A stretch of DNA of 64,000 nt from Oxalobacteraceae bacterium OTU3CAMAD1 (GCA_024123915.1 CP099650.1:930001-994000), one strand, 5' to 3'; shown: positions 19,912 to 29,235, numbered from the stretch's first letter. Notes: generated by a model not told the origin, from the letters alone. Numbers and translations are program-made.

Positions 19912-21534
19912 TCAAGCCAGCGCTCGATACTTGAAATCACGCAGCAGCACACTGCCGCTGCCCGCGCTGTAAATCCCCACCTTCAAGCTCAGGAAGCCGC
20001 CAAACACGTTGTGGTGGATGCCCGACACCTCCATGCGCATGCCGTGCAGCACCCAGGTCTTGCCGTTGTCGTGCGAATAGCGGAACGTGACGACGTGATC
20101 GTCGTTGGTCATGCGTACCCGCACCGATGACGTCGCGCGGTTGGCGCGCATCCACGATTGCTCTTCCGCATGCTGGAACGTCTTGATCAGCTCCGGCGTG
20201 AAGCCCAGCCCGACGAACGCCTTGTGGTTGTAGAACAGCAGCAGGCCGCCCTCGGCTTGGCCGTTCAGCTCCATGGTCAACTCCACCTCGTAGCTGCGGT
20301 CGCCTACGCCGCAGGTGAGCGGCCGGCTGTCCACCGGCGAGGCGCCGCGGCCTGTAATCCGCAATCCCTGCGCCGTGTACGTCGCCCGCTTCGCCTCGTC
20401 CGGCGCCGGATCGTGGAAGGTCCACTGCACGCCGAAGCGGTTGCGCTTGAAATCATCGGACAAGGCCTGGCCCGCCGGTCCCGCCTTGCCACCCTTCGGT
20501 TTGGCCAGCGGCTTGGACAGGTCGCCGCCCAGCGCGCGGAACCAGCCGTCGTCGGTCCATTCCATCGGCTCGAGCAGGGTCTGGCGTCCCAGGGTGCGGT
20601 AGCCGTTCTCGTAGCCGTGGTACACCATCCACCAGTCGCCGGCAGGCCCCTCGACCAGGGTCGCGTGGCCGCGCGACCACCATGGCTCGGCCGTGCTCAG
20701 GCTGCGCACCAGCGGGTTGTGCGGGCAATGCTCCCACGGCCCATGGATCGAGGTCGAGCGCGCGGCGATGACCATGTGGCCGGTCACCGGTCCGGACGTG
20801 CCGCCGACGGCGGTCACCAGGTAGAACCACTTGCCGCGTTTAAGCAGCTTGGGGCCTTCGGGCGCGAAGTTCTCCACCACCCAATCGTCCGGATAGCGCC
20901 ACGGTTGGTACGCCTGCTCGAGCGGGCCGTCGGTCGCCAGCCCGTCGTCGGTCAGGCGGATTTTGCGGACGCCGTTGACGAACAGGTAGCGCTTGCCGTC
21001 CTCGCCGACGATGTGGCCGGGATCGATGCAACCGCTGATCTTCAGGTCGACCGGCTCGCTCCACGGACCTTCGATGCGGTCGGCCCAGATGGCGTAGATC
21101 GACCAGGCGCTGCCATCGGGCGCGGCCGGGATGTAGATGAAATATTTGCCGTTGTGCTTGCACAGGTCGACCGCCCAAATCGTGCCCAGCGGCTTCGACA
21201 ATGAGGGTCCGACCGGGCGCCAGTTCACCAGGTCGGTCGAATGCCAGATCACCAGTCCCGGATACGAGTAGAACGACGAGTAGGTGAGGTAGTAATCCTT
21301 GCCGTCCTTGAGGATGGTCGGATCGGGATGGTCGCCCGAGATGATCGGGTTGATATAGGTGCCGTCGCCCTGGTCGGCCTGGCGTTGGCCTTCGATGCCC
21401 CGGCGCCACTGGCGCGGCGCAGCGGTGACGGGCGCGGCGGCGCATTCGGCCGCCGGCGCGATACCCGGCGCGATGCTCAGGCCGGCGCCGGTCAACAGGG
21501 TTTTGAACGCGTCTCTGCGCGATTGATTGGTCAC
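19912..21534 (-). CDS. Glycoside hydrolase family 43 protein
   Basis: This 540-residue enzyme is probably exported and acts on xylan or arabinan side chains (beta-xylosidase or arabinofuranosidase type). A twin-arginine-like start (SRRDAFKTLLTGAG) precedes the five-blade propeller domain. The GH43 catalytic set is visible: base Asp71 (GDHPDPT), modulator Asp171 (CIDPGH) and acid Glu226 (FAPEGPKL). From about residue 350 a second domain follows, like the concanavalin-A-like C-terminal domain of GH43 enzymes. It starts at a GTG with GGAG eight bases upstream. It lies downstream of the GH39 gene on the same strand, with 86 bp between them. Confidence 0.9.
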   Translation of the reverse strand: MTNQSRRDAFKTLLTGAGLSIAPGIAPAAECAAAPVTAAPRQWRRGIEGQRQADQGDGTYINPIISGDHPDPTILKDGKDYYLTYSSFYSYPGLVIWHSTDLVNWRPVGPSLSKPLGTIWAVDLCKHNGKYFIYIPAAPDGSAWSIYAIWADRIEGPWSEPVDLKISGCIDPGHIVGEDGKRYLFVNGVRKIRLTDDGLATDGPLEQAYQPWRYPDDWVVENFAPEGPKLLKRGKWFYLVTAVGGTSGPVTGHMVIAARSTSIHGPWEHCPHNPLVRSLSTAEPWWSRGHATLVEGPAGDWWMVYHGYENGYRTLGRQTLLEPMEWTDDGWFRALGGDLSKPLAKPKGGKAGPAGQALSDDFKRNRFGVQWTFHDPAPDEAKRATYTAQGLRITGRGASPVDSRPLTCGVGDRSYEVELTMELNGQAEGGLLLFYNHKAFVGLGFTPELIKTFQHAEEQSWMRANRATSSVRVRMTNDDHVVTFRYSHDNGKTWVLHGMRMEVSGIHHNVFGGFLSLKVGIYSAGSGSVLLRDFKYRALA

Positions 21535-21590
21535 TTGCTGTCTCCAGTGAAAATGAACAGGGTCGGCTGGGCCTCTTACGGCCCAGCCCG

Positions 21591-21614
21591 TGTCCGAATG
21601 TCGGACCTGACCCC
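21591..21614. repeat. Solo arm of the GGGGTCAGGTCCGACATTCG repeat
   Basis: The 24 bases are identical to the right arm of the hairpin at 6037-6060. Only one arm is present here. The preceding bases form a separate small hairpin (GGCTGGGCC and GGCCCAGCC around 21564-21589). It lies between the GH43 and GH39 genes. Confidence 0.8.
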
Positions 21615-21620
21615 CGGGGT

Positions 21621-23189
21621 TTATTTGCCGGCGGTCAGCTTGAGCAGGTAGACGTCGTTTTCGCGCAGCGGCAACGAGAGGCTGGCGCGGCCGTCGGCGC
21701 CCACCCGCACCGTGCGGCGTTCGGACGCCTTGCCGGTGGCTTCGGACTTCAACGCGTCCACTTGCGGCCGGGTCAGCTGCTTGGGCGAACCCATGTCGAT
21801 GAAGGCGGTGTAGGCGTCGTTTTTACGGTAGCCGACTTGCGCGATGCTCAGGTTGTAGACGCCTTGCTTCAAGCCTTGCAGTTTGACGTCGACCTTGCCC
21901 TTGGCCTTAGGCGGCAGGTCCTTGACGAAGTATTGCTGGTTGTTGGTGCCTTCCGGCAGCGTGTGCGTGTAGTCCCACAGCAGCACCTGGACTTCGCCCT
22001 TGGCGTTGACCGTCGCCAGCGAGTGGGCGTCCTTGTTTTTCAGCTCGGTGTCGGCCAGCTGGTTGAGGAACTGGTAGGCGAAGTAGGCCGGCTTTTTGAT
22101 GCCCTGCGTATTCATCAGGCCGAAACCGCCGTGGAAGGCTTCGAAGCGCGGACCCGGCTCCTCGAAGATGTCGGTGAAGACCCAGTACGACATCGATTGC
22201 GCGGCGTTGCCGACCTGCTTGAGCTTTTGCAGGATGTAGGCGGCCTGGTGGTAGCTGTCGTGCGTCGGATCGGACGGCGTGTACGACGAGCTCCATTCGG
22301 TGTAGTGCAGCTCGAGCTTCGGCATGGCGGACGCGCCGATTTCCTTGCGGTTGCGCAGCACGTCGCCGCTGACCGCCGCTTCGTCCTTGATGAGCACGGT
22401 GCCCTTGGTGCCGTATTCGTCCAGGTAACCCTCGCCGACGCCGTAGGTGTGGGTGCTGACGAAGTCGAGCGGGACGTTGTTTTCCTTGCAGTAGGCGATC
22501 ATTTCCGGGATCCAGGCCGCGCCGGCCGTGGCCGGCCCGCCGACCTTGTAGCTCGGGTCGACGCTCTTGACGCCGCGCGCGGCGTGGGCGTACAGCTTGA
22601 AATACTCGGCTTGCGTGCCGGCCCAGAAGCCGTCGAGGTTGGGCTCGTTCCAGACTTCGAAGTACCACTTTGCCACCTCGGCGCGGCCGTAGCGCTCGGT
22701 CCAGTGCTTGGTCAGCGCCTGGATCAGTTTTTCCCAGCGCTCGTAGCTGCGCGGCGGCGTGACGTTGCCTTTCCACCAGAAGACGGTTTTGTTGCCGCTG
22801 GCCATGGGCGACGGCATGAAGCCGAGTTCGACAAACGGTTTGACATCGATGCTGATCAGGTAATCGAACAGCGCGTCGACATATTGGAAGTTATATTCGT
22901 CATTGCCTTTGGCGTCGGTTTTATAGACGCCCATGTCGTCGGTCAATAAGCCGTGCATGCGGATATATTTAAAGCCGGCGTCGCGTTTTATTTCGGCCAG
23001 TTGCTGTTGCCAATCCGCCCGCAATCCCTCGTTGGCGCGGCCGGCGCCGATCGCGAAATTAAAGGTTTTATTTAGTTTTCCCTGAACCTGTTTGACATTC
23101 AGATCGACGACGCGATCTTGTGCGTTTCCGTGAAATGGAAACACCAGGGCTGCGCTGAGCAACATCGTTGCGAGTGGATTAAAACTCAT
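21621..23189 (-). CDS. Glycoside hydrolase family 39 (beta-xylosidase type)
   Basis: This exported 522-residue enzyme has a signal peptide ending near FHGNAQD and a TIM-barrel catalytic domain. Acid/base Glu182 is in EVWNEPNLDGFW and nucleophile Glu298 in LHYTEWSSSY, as in GH39 beta-xylosidases. The region after about residue 400 is a small beta domain typical of the family. The ATG at 23189 was selected because it starts directly before a normal signal peptide; the upstream in-frame extension has no such feature. Together with the GH43 gene it suggests use of xylo-oligosaccharides. The AraC-type regulator just upstream is its likely controller. Confidence 0.9.
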   Translation of the reverse strand: MSFNPLATMLLSAALVFPFHGNAQDRVVDLNVKQVQGKLNKTFNFAIGAGRANEGLRADWQQQLAEIKRDAGFKYIRMHGLLTDDMGVYKTDAKGNDEYNFQYVDALFDYLISIDVKPFVELGFMPSPMASGNKTVFWWKGNVTPPRSYERWEKLIQALTKHWTERYGRAEVAKWYFEVWNEPNLDGFWAGTQAEYFKLYAHAARGVKSVDPSYKVGGPATAGAAWIPEMIAYCKENNVPLDFVSTHTYGVGEGYLDEYGTKGTVLIKDEAAVSGDVLRNRKEIGASAMPKLELHYTEWSSSYTPSDPTHDSYHQAAYILQKLKQVGNAAQSMSYWVFTDIFEEPGPRFEAFHGGFGLMNTQGIKKPAYFAYQFLNQLADTELKNKDAHSLATVNAKGEVQVLLWDYTHTLPEGTNNQQYFVKDLPPKAKGKVDVKLQGLKQGVYNLSIAQVGYRKNDAYTAFIDMGSPKQLTRPQVDALKSEATGKASERRTVRVGADGRASLSLPLRENDVYLLKLTAGK

Positions 23190-23361
23190 TCGTTTCGGCT
23201 TTCGAAAGGTGGACGGACACCGCGCGTTGGCAATGCGGCATGACCACCCAGCGTAGCGCCAGCGCACGGGTTGCGCCAGCGCCTCCGGGCACAATTGCTA
23301 CGGGAATGCAGATTTTGCTACGAATTTTCGAGTTGGTGTTAGCGCTATCCGCGCGTGCCGG

Positions 23362-24516
23362 CTAGTCCCCGGCCGGGCGTTCGCACACGGTCCTGAAGGC
23401 TTTCGGCGTGCATCCGTATTCCTCCTTGAACAGCTTGTTGAAATACGAAACATTGCGATAGCCGACCGAATAGGCGATTTCCGCCACCGCCGCCGTTTCT
23501 TTTTCCGCCAGCAGACGGGCCGCCTCGGTCAGCCGCAGTTTATTTAAATAACCGCTGAAAGTGTGGCCGAATTCGGATTTAAGAATATCGTTGATTTTAT
23601 TGCGATTAACACCGGTCTCGGCGACGATTTGTTCCAGGTCGAGTTCCGCGTTCGCGTAGCCGTTGGCGATATACCGCAGGATCGTCGCCTTTTCCTTATC
23701 CCGGTGCGGTTCTATCGACAATTGCTGATATGCGACCAGCGGCAAATCCTTACGCAGCTTTTCCTTGACGTCGGCGATCAGCGCGCGCGTGTGCCGGCGG
23801 AACGTCCACAGGCCGAAACCGGCCCAGGACACGCCCAGCAGGATGGCCAGCGCCGTCAGGTAGCGATAGTCGCGGCCGGTGAGCACCATGCTGTGGATTT
23901 CGACCCGCGACTCGATGTTTTTCGGACTTTGGAAGGTGCTGCCGACGGAGAGCTTCGGCACCTGGTCGAGCTTGTACGCCTGGTGCGACAGGTCCAGCTT
24001 GAACATGTCGAACCACCATTGCGGCGTTTCCAGCCGCGTCAGATCGAGTTCGACCGACGAGCCGTTCGTGCCGCACGAGAAAAACGCCGACGGCGCGCGG
24101 TAGGTCAGCCAGTCGCCGCGCCGGGAGACTTTTTTCTCCAGCGTGGAGGCGGTCAGGCTCAAGGTGTTGGCCGGTGTGCACTTGGCAGTTAACGCCACCG
24201 ACGTGTAGCGCGACAAATCGATGTGCGCCGGCGCGCCGTCGCGGTCGGTGAAGAACAGGCCGACGGCGGCGAAGGGATAGGGCCGGTCCGGCGAGAGCGT
24301 GAAGTTAAAGGCCAGCTGCCGGCTGTCGCCGTCGATGCGGGCGAGCGATTGCGGCAGGTCGGAGTCGGGTTTGACCCGCCAGGGCAGGGCGCTGTCGCGC
24401 AGCGGCAGCAGCGGCGCACTCAGATAGCTGAGGCTGACACAGACGTAGCTGGCCAGCACGCTCGCCGCCAGCAGCATGAGGAAACCGTACAGCGTCTTTT
24501 TATAGAATTCCTGCAT
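23362..24516 (-). CDS. Membrane-anchored AraC-family regulator
   Basis: This 384-residue protein combines an extracytoplasmic sensor with a DNA-binding domain. A first membrane segment lies at about residues 8-30. A roughly 185-residue beta-rich periplasmic domain follows. A second membrane segment is near 217-238 (LTALAILLGVSWAGFGLWTF), and after a linker the C-terminal AraC-type double helix-turn-helix occupies about 275-378 (KINDILKSEFGHTFSGYLNK ... IAYSVGYRNVSYFNKLFKEE). The protein could sense a sugar outside the cytoplasm and act directly on DNA near the membrane. It is the first gene of a same-strand set with GH39 and GH43, so these are its probable targets. Confidence 0.85.
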   Translation of the reverse strand: MQEFYKKTLYGFLMLLAASVLASYVCVSLSYLSAPLLPLRDSALPWRVKPDSDLPQSLARIDGDSRQLAFNFTLSPDRPYPFAAVGLFFTDRDGAPAHIDLSRYTSVALTAKCTPANTLSLTASTLEKKVSRRGDWLTYRAPSAFFSCGTNGSSVELDLTRLETPQWWFDMFKLDLSHQAYKLDQVPKLSVGSTFQSPKNIESRVEIHSMVLTGRDYRYLTALAILLGVSWAGFGLWTFRRHTRALIADVKEKLRKDLPLVAYQQLSIEPHRDKEKATILRYIANGYANAELDLEQIVAETGVNRNKINDILKSEFGHTFSGYLNKLRLTEAARLLAEKETAAVAEIAYSVGYRNVSYFNKLFKEEYGCTPKAFRTVCERPAGD

Positions 24517-24556
24517 CGATGGCCGGGCGCGGATTATCAGCGGATTGATAGATCAA

Positions 24557-24586
24557 GAAGCCGCCGGCCTCGCGGCGGGCGGCTTC
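24557..24586 (-). terminator. Terminator of lysA
   Basis: Nine-base arms GAAGCCGCC (24557-24565) and GGCGGCTTC (24578-24586) form a strong GC stem. Read on the minus strand it follows the lysA stop by about 18 bases and ends in TTCTT. Confidence 0.7.
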
Positions 24587-24603
24587 CATTGGAACACTTC
24601 AGC

Positions 24604-25881
24604 TTACTTGATCAGCGACTCGAGCGCGAACAGGTCGGCCGGTTGTTCGCGCCGGCGCACCTCGTGGCAGACGGTGCCGTCGACGATGATCTCGGCGGCG
24701 CGCCCGCGCGTGTTGTAGTTCGACGCCATCGTCATGCCGTAGGCGCCGGCCGTGTGCATCACCAGCAGGTCGCCGGCGGCCACCGCCAGGGCGCGGTCGC
24801 GCGCCAGCCAGTCGCCCGATTCGCAGATCGGGCCGACCACGTCGTAGGTCAGCGCGTCGGCGTTGCCGATCGAAACCGGCTGCATGTCCATCCAGGCCTG
24901 GTACAGGGCCGGGCGGGCCATGTCGTTCATGGCCGCGTCGACCACGCAGAAGTTCTTCTCCTCGCCGTGCTTGAGGAATTCGACCCGGGTCAGCAGCACG
25001 CCGGTGTCGCCGACGATGGAGCGGCCCGGCTCGAAGATCACCTTGATGGCCTGGCCGTCGTGGCGCGCGGCGCGCCAGGCGTCGATCTTGGCGAACAGGC
25101 GGCCCAGGTAGTCACCCACCGGCACCGGCGCGGCCTCGCCCGCCTCGCGGTAGTCGATGCCGATGCCGCCGCCGATGTCGACGTGGTGCAGCACGATGCC
25201 CTCGTCGCCCAGCTTATCGATCAGCTCGATCAAGCGGTCGAGCGCCTCCAGCAGCGGCGCGTCATCCAGCAGCTGCGAGCCGATGTGGCAGTCGATGCCG
25301 GCCACTTCCAGGTGCGGCAAAGTGGCGGCGGTGCGGTAGGTGGCCAGCGCGTCGTCGAAGGCGACGCCGAACTTGCTCGCCTTCAGGCCGGTGGCGATGT
25401 ACGGATGGGTCTTGGGGTCGACGTTGGGGTTCACGCGCAGCGAGATGCGCGCCGTCTTGCCCATGGCGCCGGCCACCTCGTTGAGGCGGTGCAGCTCGGG
25501 GATCGACTCGACGTTGAAGCACAGGATGTCGTGCGACAGCGCCAGGCGCATCTCGTCGGCGCTCTTGCCCACGCCGGAGAAGATCACCTTGCGCGGGTCC
25601 CCGCCGGCGGCCAGCACGCGCAGCAGCTCGCCGCCGGAGACGATGTCGAAGCCGGCGCCCTGGCGTGCCAGCAGGTCCAGGATGGCCAGGTTGGAATTGG
25701 CCTTCATGGCGTAGCAGACCAGCGCGTCGCGCCCGGCGCAGGCGTCGGCATAGGAGGCGAAGTTGGCCAGCAGCGCCGCCTTCGAGTACACATAGGTCGG
25801 CGTGCCGAACTGTTCGGCGATGGCGCTCAGCGCGACGCCTTCGGCGTGCAGCACGCCGTCTTGATACGAAAATTGCGACAT
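24604..25881 (-). CDS. lysA: Diaminopimelate decarboxylase
   Basis: LysA converts meso-diaminopimelate to lysine, the last step of the pathway, in the cytoplasm with pyridoxal phosphate. Length 425 fits. The PLP lysine is Lys60 (CYAMKANSN). Other family signatures are HIGSQL, the glycine loop IDIGGGIGIDY near the middle, EPGRSIVGDTG, and the catalytic Cys in VGPICESGD. The gene follows lptM by five bases on the minus strand and they probably form one transcript, a conserved arrangement in proteobacteria opposite cyaY. Confidence 0.97.
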   Translation of the reverse strand: MSQFSYQDGVLHAEGVALSAIAEQFGTPTYVYSKAALLANFASYADACAGRDALVCYAMKANSNLAILDLLARQGAGFDIVSGGELLRVLAAGGDPRKVIFSGVGKSADEMRLALSHDILCFNVESIPELHRLNEVAGAMGKTARISLRVNPNVDPKTHPYIATGLKASKFGVAFDDALATYRTAATLPHLEVAGIDCHIGSQLLDDAPLLEALDRLIELIDKLGDEGIVLHHVDIGGGIGIDYREAGEAAPVPVGDYLGRLFAKIDAWRAARHDGQAIKVIFEPGRSIVGDTGVLLTRVEFLKHGEEKNFCVVDAAMNDMARPALYQAWMDMQPVSIGNADALTYDVVGPICESGDWLARDRALAVAAGDLLVMHTAGAYGMTMASNYNTRGRAAEIIVDGTVCHEVRRREQPADLFALESLIK

Positions 25882-25886
25882 AGTAA

Positions 25887-26153
25887 TTATTGTTGGGGTG
25901 CTGGGAGAGTGGACGGAACCGGGGACGGCGTCACGGGAACCGGTGTGGCGGGCGCGCCGGGCAACGTGTCGGTTGGCGCGACGGGCGTGACAGTGGCCGG
26001 GGTGCCGGCGGGCGTTACCTTGGCCGCGCCGCTCTTGGCTGGCTTGGCTTTCGGGTTGGGCAGGTACAGCGGGCCGGTTTGGCCGCAGCCGCCCAATAAT
26101 ACGGTCAGACCCAGGGTGGTGGCGCCGATAAACAAACGGAAAGAGGACTTCAC
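25887..26153 (-). CDS. lptM: Small lipoprotein LptM (YifL-like)
   Basis: This 88-residue lipoprotein has a signal peptide with lipobox LLGGC (Cys23) followed at once by GQTGPLYLP, the signature of the LptM/YifL family. LptM assists maturation of the LptDE translocon for lipopolysaccharide at the outer membrane. The remaining residues form a Pro/Ala/Thr-rich tail of low complexity. It is located five bases before lysA and is divergent from cyaY with only 39 bp between the start codons. Confidence 0.88.
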   Translation of the reverse strand: MKSSFRLFIGATTLGLTVLLGGCGQTGPLYLPNPKAKPAKSGAAKVTPAGTPATVTPVAPTDTLPGAPATPVPVTPSPVPSTLPAPQQ

Positions 26154-26192
26154 GATAAAATCATGGATTGACTATAGATATTGGAGTGTAGC

Positions 26193-26534
26193 ATGGGCGA
26201 ATCAGAATTCCTGGCGCAGGCCGAAGCCACCCTCGACGCGATCGAGGCGGCCTTGGATCAATTGAACGACGACGACATGGTCGACGTCGAGTGCAGCCGC
26301 AGTGGCAACGTGCTGGAAATCGAGTTCATCGACAACGGTTCCAAGGTCATCGTCAACAGTCAGGCGGCGATGCAGGAGTTGTGGGTGGCGGCCCGCTCGG
26401 GCGGTTTCCACTACCGCCAGAAGGACGGCAAGTGGCTCAACACCCGCGACGGCTCCGAGCTGTTCGCGGCGCTGTCGGAGATCGTCACCGCCCAGGGCGG
26501 CGCGCCGGTGGTGGTGACCCGTAGGGCGGATTAG
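26193..26534 (+). CDS. cyaY: Iron donor protein CyaY (frataxin homologue)
   Basis: CyaY is a small acidic cytoplasmic protein that binds iron and modulates iron-sulfur cluster assembly by IscS. This copy has 113 residues with the acidic first helix (ATLDAIEAALDQLNDDD) and the conserved beta sheet including WLNTRDGSELF. The ATG at 26193 follows GGAG. The last codons (RRAD and the stop) lie inside a dispersed palindromic repeat that begins at 26520, so the insertion of that element defined the present C-terminus. Confidence 0.95.
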   Translation: MGESEFLAQAEATLDAIEAALDQLNDDDMVDVECSRSGNVLEIEFIDNGSKVIVNSQAAMQELWVAARSGGFHYRQKDGKWLNTRDGSELFAALSEIVTAQGGAPVVVTRRAD

Positions 26535-26613
26535 GCGGAACGCCGTAATCGGCCATGGATGCGCCGTCGGCGGCACATCGATGGCCGATTACGCTGTGCT
26601 AATCCGCCCTACG
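26520..26613. repeat. GTAGGGCGGATTAG palindromic repeat, copy 2
   Basis: This 94-bp imperfect palindrome belongs to the same family as the copy at 10942. It starts within the cyaY coding sequence and supplies its final four codons and TAG stop. It ends 30 bp before the mrcA stop codon, so it lies between convergent genes. Confidence 0.9.
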
Positions 26614-26643
26614 TGTTTCAGACGGTGTTCCAGATGATGCGCG

Positions 26644-29016
26644 TCAGAACAACTCGTTCTTGACGGCGTCCTTGGCTTTCTCTTCCGCCGGCGTGCCCTG
26701 GGCGGCGCCGTCGATGTTGTGCACGCCCGTCCCCGGCGGATTCTCCGCGTAGTAGTACTCGTCGCCCACCAGCATCACCCCCTCCGGCACGGCCCGTTCC
26801 TCGATCGGGATGTTCTTCAGCGCCTTTTGCATGAAATTGATCCAGATCGGCAGCGCCAGGCCACCGCCGGTCTCGCGGTTGCCCAGGTTCTTCGGCTGGT
26901 CGTAGCCGATCCAGGCGATGCCCACCAGCTTGGGCTGGTAGCCGGCGAACCAGGCGTCGATCGAGTCGTTGGTGGTGCCGGTCTTGCCGGAGATGTCGGG
27001 CCGCTTGAGCGAGAGCGCCTTGGCGGCCGTGCCGAAGCGCACCACGTCCTTGAGCATGCTGTCCATCAGGAAGGCGTTGCGCTCGTCGATGACGCGGTTC
27101 TTCTCGTCGCCGGCCTTGTCGGGATTGGCCTGCGACAGGATCTTGCCGTCGGCGTCGGTCACCTTGGAGATCAGGTAGGGGCTGACCTTGTAGCCGCCGT
27201 TGGCGAACACCGAGTAGGCGCCGGCCATCTGCAGCGGCGTGACGTTGCCCGCGCCCAGCGCCAAGGTCAGATACGGCGGGTTCTTGTCGGCGTCGAAGCC
27301 GAAGCGGGTGGTGTATTCCTGGCCGTACTTGGCGCCGATCTTGTGCAGGATGCGGATCGAGATCATGTTCTTGGACTTGGTCAGGCCGCGGCGCATCGAC
27401 ATCGGCCCCTCGTACTTGCCGTCGTAGTTCTTCGGCTCCCACGCCTGGCCGCCGGTCTGGCCGGCGTCGAACGAGATCGGCGCGTCGTTGATGATGGTCG
27501 ACGGCGACAGGCCGCGCTCAAGCGAGGCCGAGTAGATGAACGGTTTGAACGACGAGCCCGGCTGGCGCCACGCCTGGGTGACGTGGTTGAACTTGTTGCG
27601 GTTGTAGTCGAAGCCGCCGACCATGGCCTTGATGGCGCCGTCCTCGGTGCTGGCCGCAACAAAGGCCGACTCGATCTGCGGCATCTGCGTCACTTCCCAG
27701 TCCTTGCCCTCCTGCATGACGCGGATCACCGCGCCACGGCGGATGCGCTTGTTCGGCAGGGCTTTTTCCGACAGCCACGAGCGGCCCATCTCCAGGCCGG
27801 CGCCGGCGATCTTGATCTCCTCGCCGGAGGCGGTGACGGCGACGATCTGCTGCGGCGTGGCCTTGAGCACCATGGCGGCGACGATGTCGTCGCTGTCCGG
27901 GTGGTCGGCCAGCTCGGTCTCGATGACGTCGTCGGCCTCTTCCTTGCTGGCCGGGATGTCGACATACGCCTCCGGGCCGCGGTAGGCGTGGCGGCGCTCG
28001 TAGTCCATGACGCCCTTGCGCAGCGCCAGGTAGGCGGCGTCCTGGTCGGCCTTGGTGATGGTGGTGAATACGTTCAGGCCGCGCGTGTAGGTGTCCTCCT
28101 TGAACTGTTCATAGACCAGCTGGCGTGCCATTTCCGCAACATATTCGGCGTGCACGCCGAACTCGCTGCTGTCGGTCTTGACCTTGAGCGGCTCGGCCTT
28201 GGCGGTCTCGAACTGCGAGTCCGTGATATAGCCCAACGCGTGCATGCGCTGCAGGATGTACTGTTGGCGGGTTTTGGCGCGTTTCGGGTTGACCACCGGG
28301 TTGTAGGCCGACGGCGCCTTCGGCAGGCCGGCCAGCATGGCGGCCTCGGCCACGGTGATGTCGCGCAGGTTCTTGCCGAAGTAAATTTGCGCGGCCGACG
28401 AGAAGCCGTAGGCGCGCTGGCCCAGGTAGATCTGGTTCATATAGACCTCAAGGATCTGGTCCTTGGTCAGGTTCTTTTCGATCTTCCACGCCAGCAGGAT
28501 TTCATAGGCCTTGCGCTTGAGCGTCTGCTCGCTCGACAGGAAGAAGTTGCGGGCCACCTGCTGGGTGATGGTCGAGGCGCCCTGCTTGGCGCCGCCGGTG
28601 GCGTTGTGCACGGCCGCGCGCAGGATGCCGGTGTAGTCGATGCCGCCGTGCTGGTAGAAGCGGTCGTCCTCGATCGCCAGCACGGCCTTTTTCATCACGT
28701 CCGGGATGTCCTTGATGCGTACCAGGTTGCGGCGCTCCTCGCCGAACTCGCCGATCAGCACGTTGTCGGCCGAGAAGATGCGCAGCGGCATTTTCGGGCG
28801 GTAGTCGGTCAGGGTGTCGAGTTCCGGCAGGTTGGGATAGGCCATCGCCAGGCCGAACACGACCAGCAGCACGGCGCCCACGCCCAGGCCGAGCACTGAC
28901 AGGCCGGCCATCAACAGGATACGCGACGGCCGCGACGACGATTTGCCCGGTTTTTTCGAGGCGCCCTTGGCGGACTTGTCGGAGGAGGGTGGCGGTGCCG
29001 AATTGGAGGAAGCCAT
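26644..29016 (-). CDS. mrcA: Penicillin-binding protein 1A
   Basis: This bifunctional peptidoglycan synthase of 790 residues is anchored in the inner membrane by a helix at about 33-58. The glycosyltransferase domain has catalytic Glu116 (AIEDDRFYQHGG). The transpeptidase carries nucleophile Ser488 (GSSFK), the S548-K-N550 motif and K678-T-G680. An OB-like insertion lies between the domains, as in other PBP1A proteins. It is divergent from pilMNOPQ, a neighbour relation conserved in many pseudomonads and betaproteobacteria. Confidence 0.97.
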   Translation of the reverse strand: MASSNSAPPPSSDKSAKGASKKPGKSSSRPSRILLMAGLSVLGLGVGAVLLVVFGLAMAYPNLPELDTLTDYRPKMPLRIFSADNVLIGEFGEERRNLVRIKDIPDVMKKAVLAIEDDRFYQHGGIDYTGILRAAVHNATGGAKQGASTITQQVARNFFLSSEQTLKRKAYEILLAWKIEKNLTKDQILEVYMNQIYLGQRAYGFSSAAQIYFGKNLRDITVAEAAMLAGLPKAPSAYNPVVNPKRAKTRQQYILQRMHALGYITDSQFETAKAEPLKVKTDSSEFGVHAEYVAEMARQLVYEQFKEDTYTRGLNVFTTITKADQDAAYLALRKGVMDYERRHAYRGPEAYVDIPASKEEADDVIETELADHPDSDDIVAAMVLKATPQQIVAVTASGEEIKIAGAGLEMGRSWLSEKALPNKRIRRGAVIRVMQEGKDWEVTQMPQIESAFVAASTEDGAIKAMVGGFDYNRNKFNHVTQAWRQPGSSFKPFIYSASLERGLSPSTIINDAPISFDAGQTGGQAWEPKNYDGKYEGPMSMRRGLTKSKNMISIRILHKIGAKYGQEYTTRFGFDADKNPPYLTLALGAGNVTPLQMAGAYSVFANGGYKVSPYLISKVTDADGKILSQANPDKAGDEKNRVIDERNAFLMDSMLKDVVRFGTAAKALSLKRPDISGKTGTTNDSIDAWFAGYQPKLVGIAWIGYDQPKNLGNRETGGGLALPIWINFMQKALKNIPIEERAVPEGVMLVGDEYYYAENPPGTGVHNIDGAAQGTPAEEKAKDAVKNELF

Positions 29017-29184
29017 GCAGTTCGATCTTTCTGTTATGAGTGCGAAGCATTATAAGCGAGCGCCAACCCCTGCGGCGCGCTGTGCCTTGCGACAGAAATA
29101 CTTTCCCGTGACCAACAAAACAACGGAGTTGTTTTTGCTGCCACGCACGCAACAATAAGTGTGGCGAAAGTCTCACACTGTAAC

Positions 29185-29235
29185 AATCGTGCACAGCAGA
29201 AATATCTTTACACTTATATAGGCACGATTTAATGT
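29185..29235 (+). promoter_or_regulatory. Probable pilM promoter with flanking inverted repeat
   Basis: TTTACA (29207-29212), a 17-base spacer and TAATGT (29230-29235) form a sigma-70-like promoter for the pil operon. An inverted repeat AATCGTGC (29185-29192) and GCACGATT (29222-29229) flanks the -35 box, with the right half inside the spacer. This placement would suit a repressor or loop, but no regulator is known from the sequence. Confidence 0.4.
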
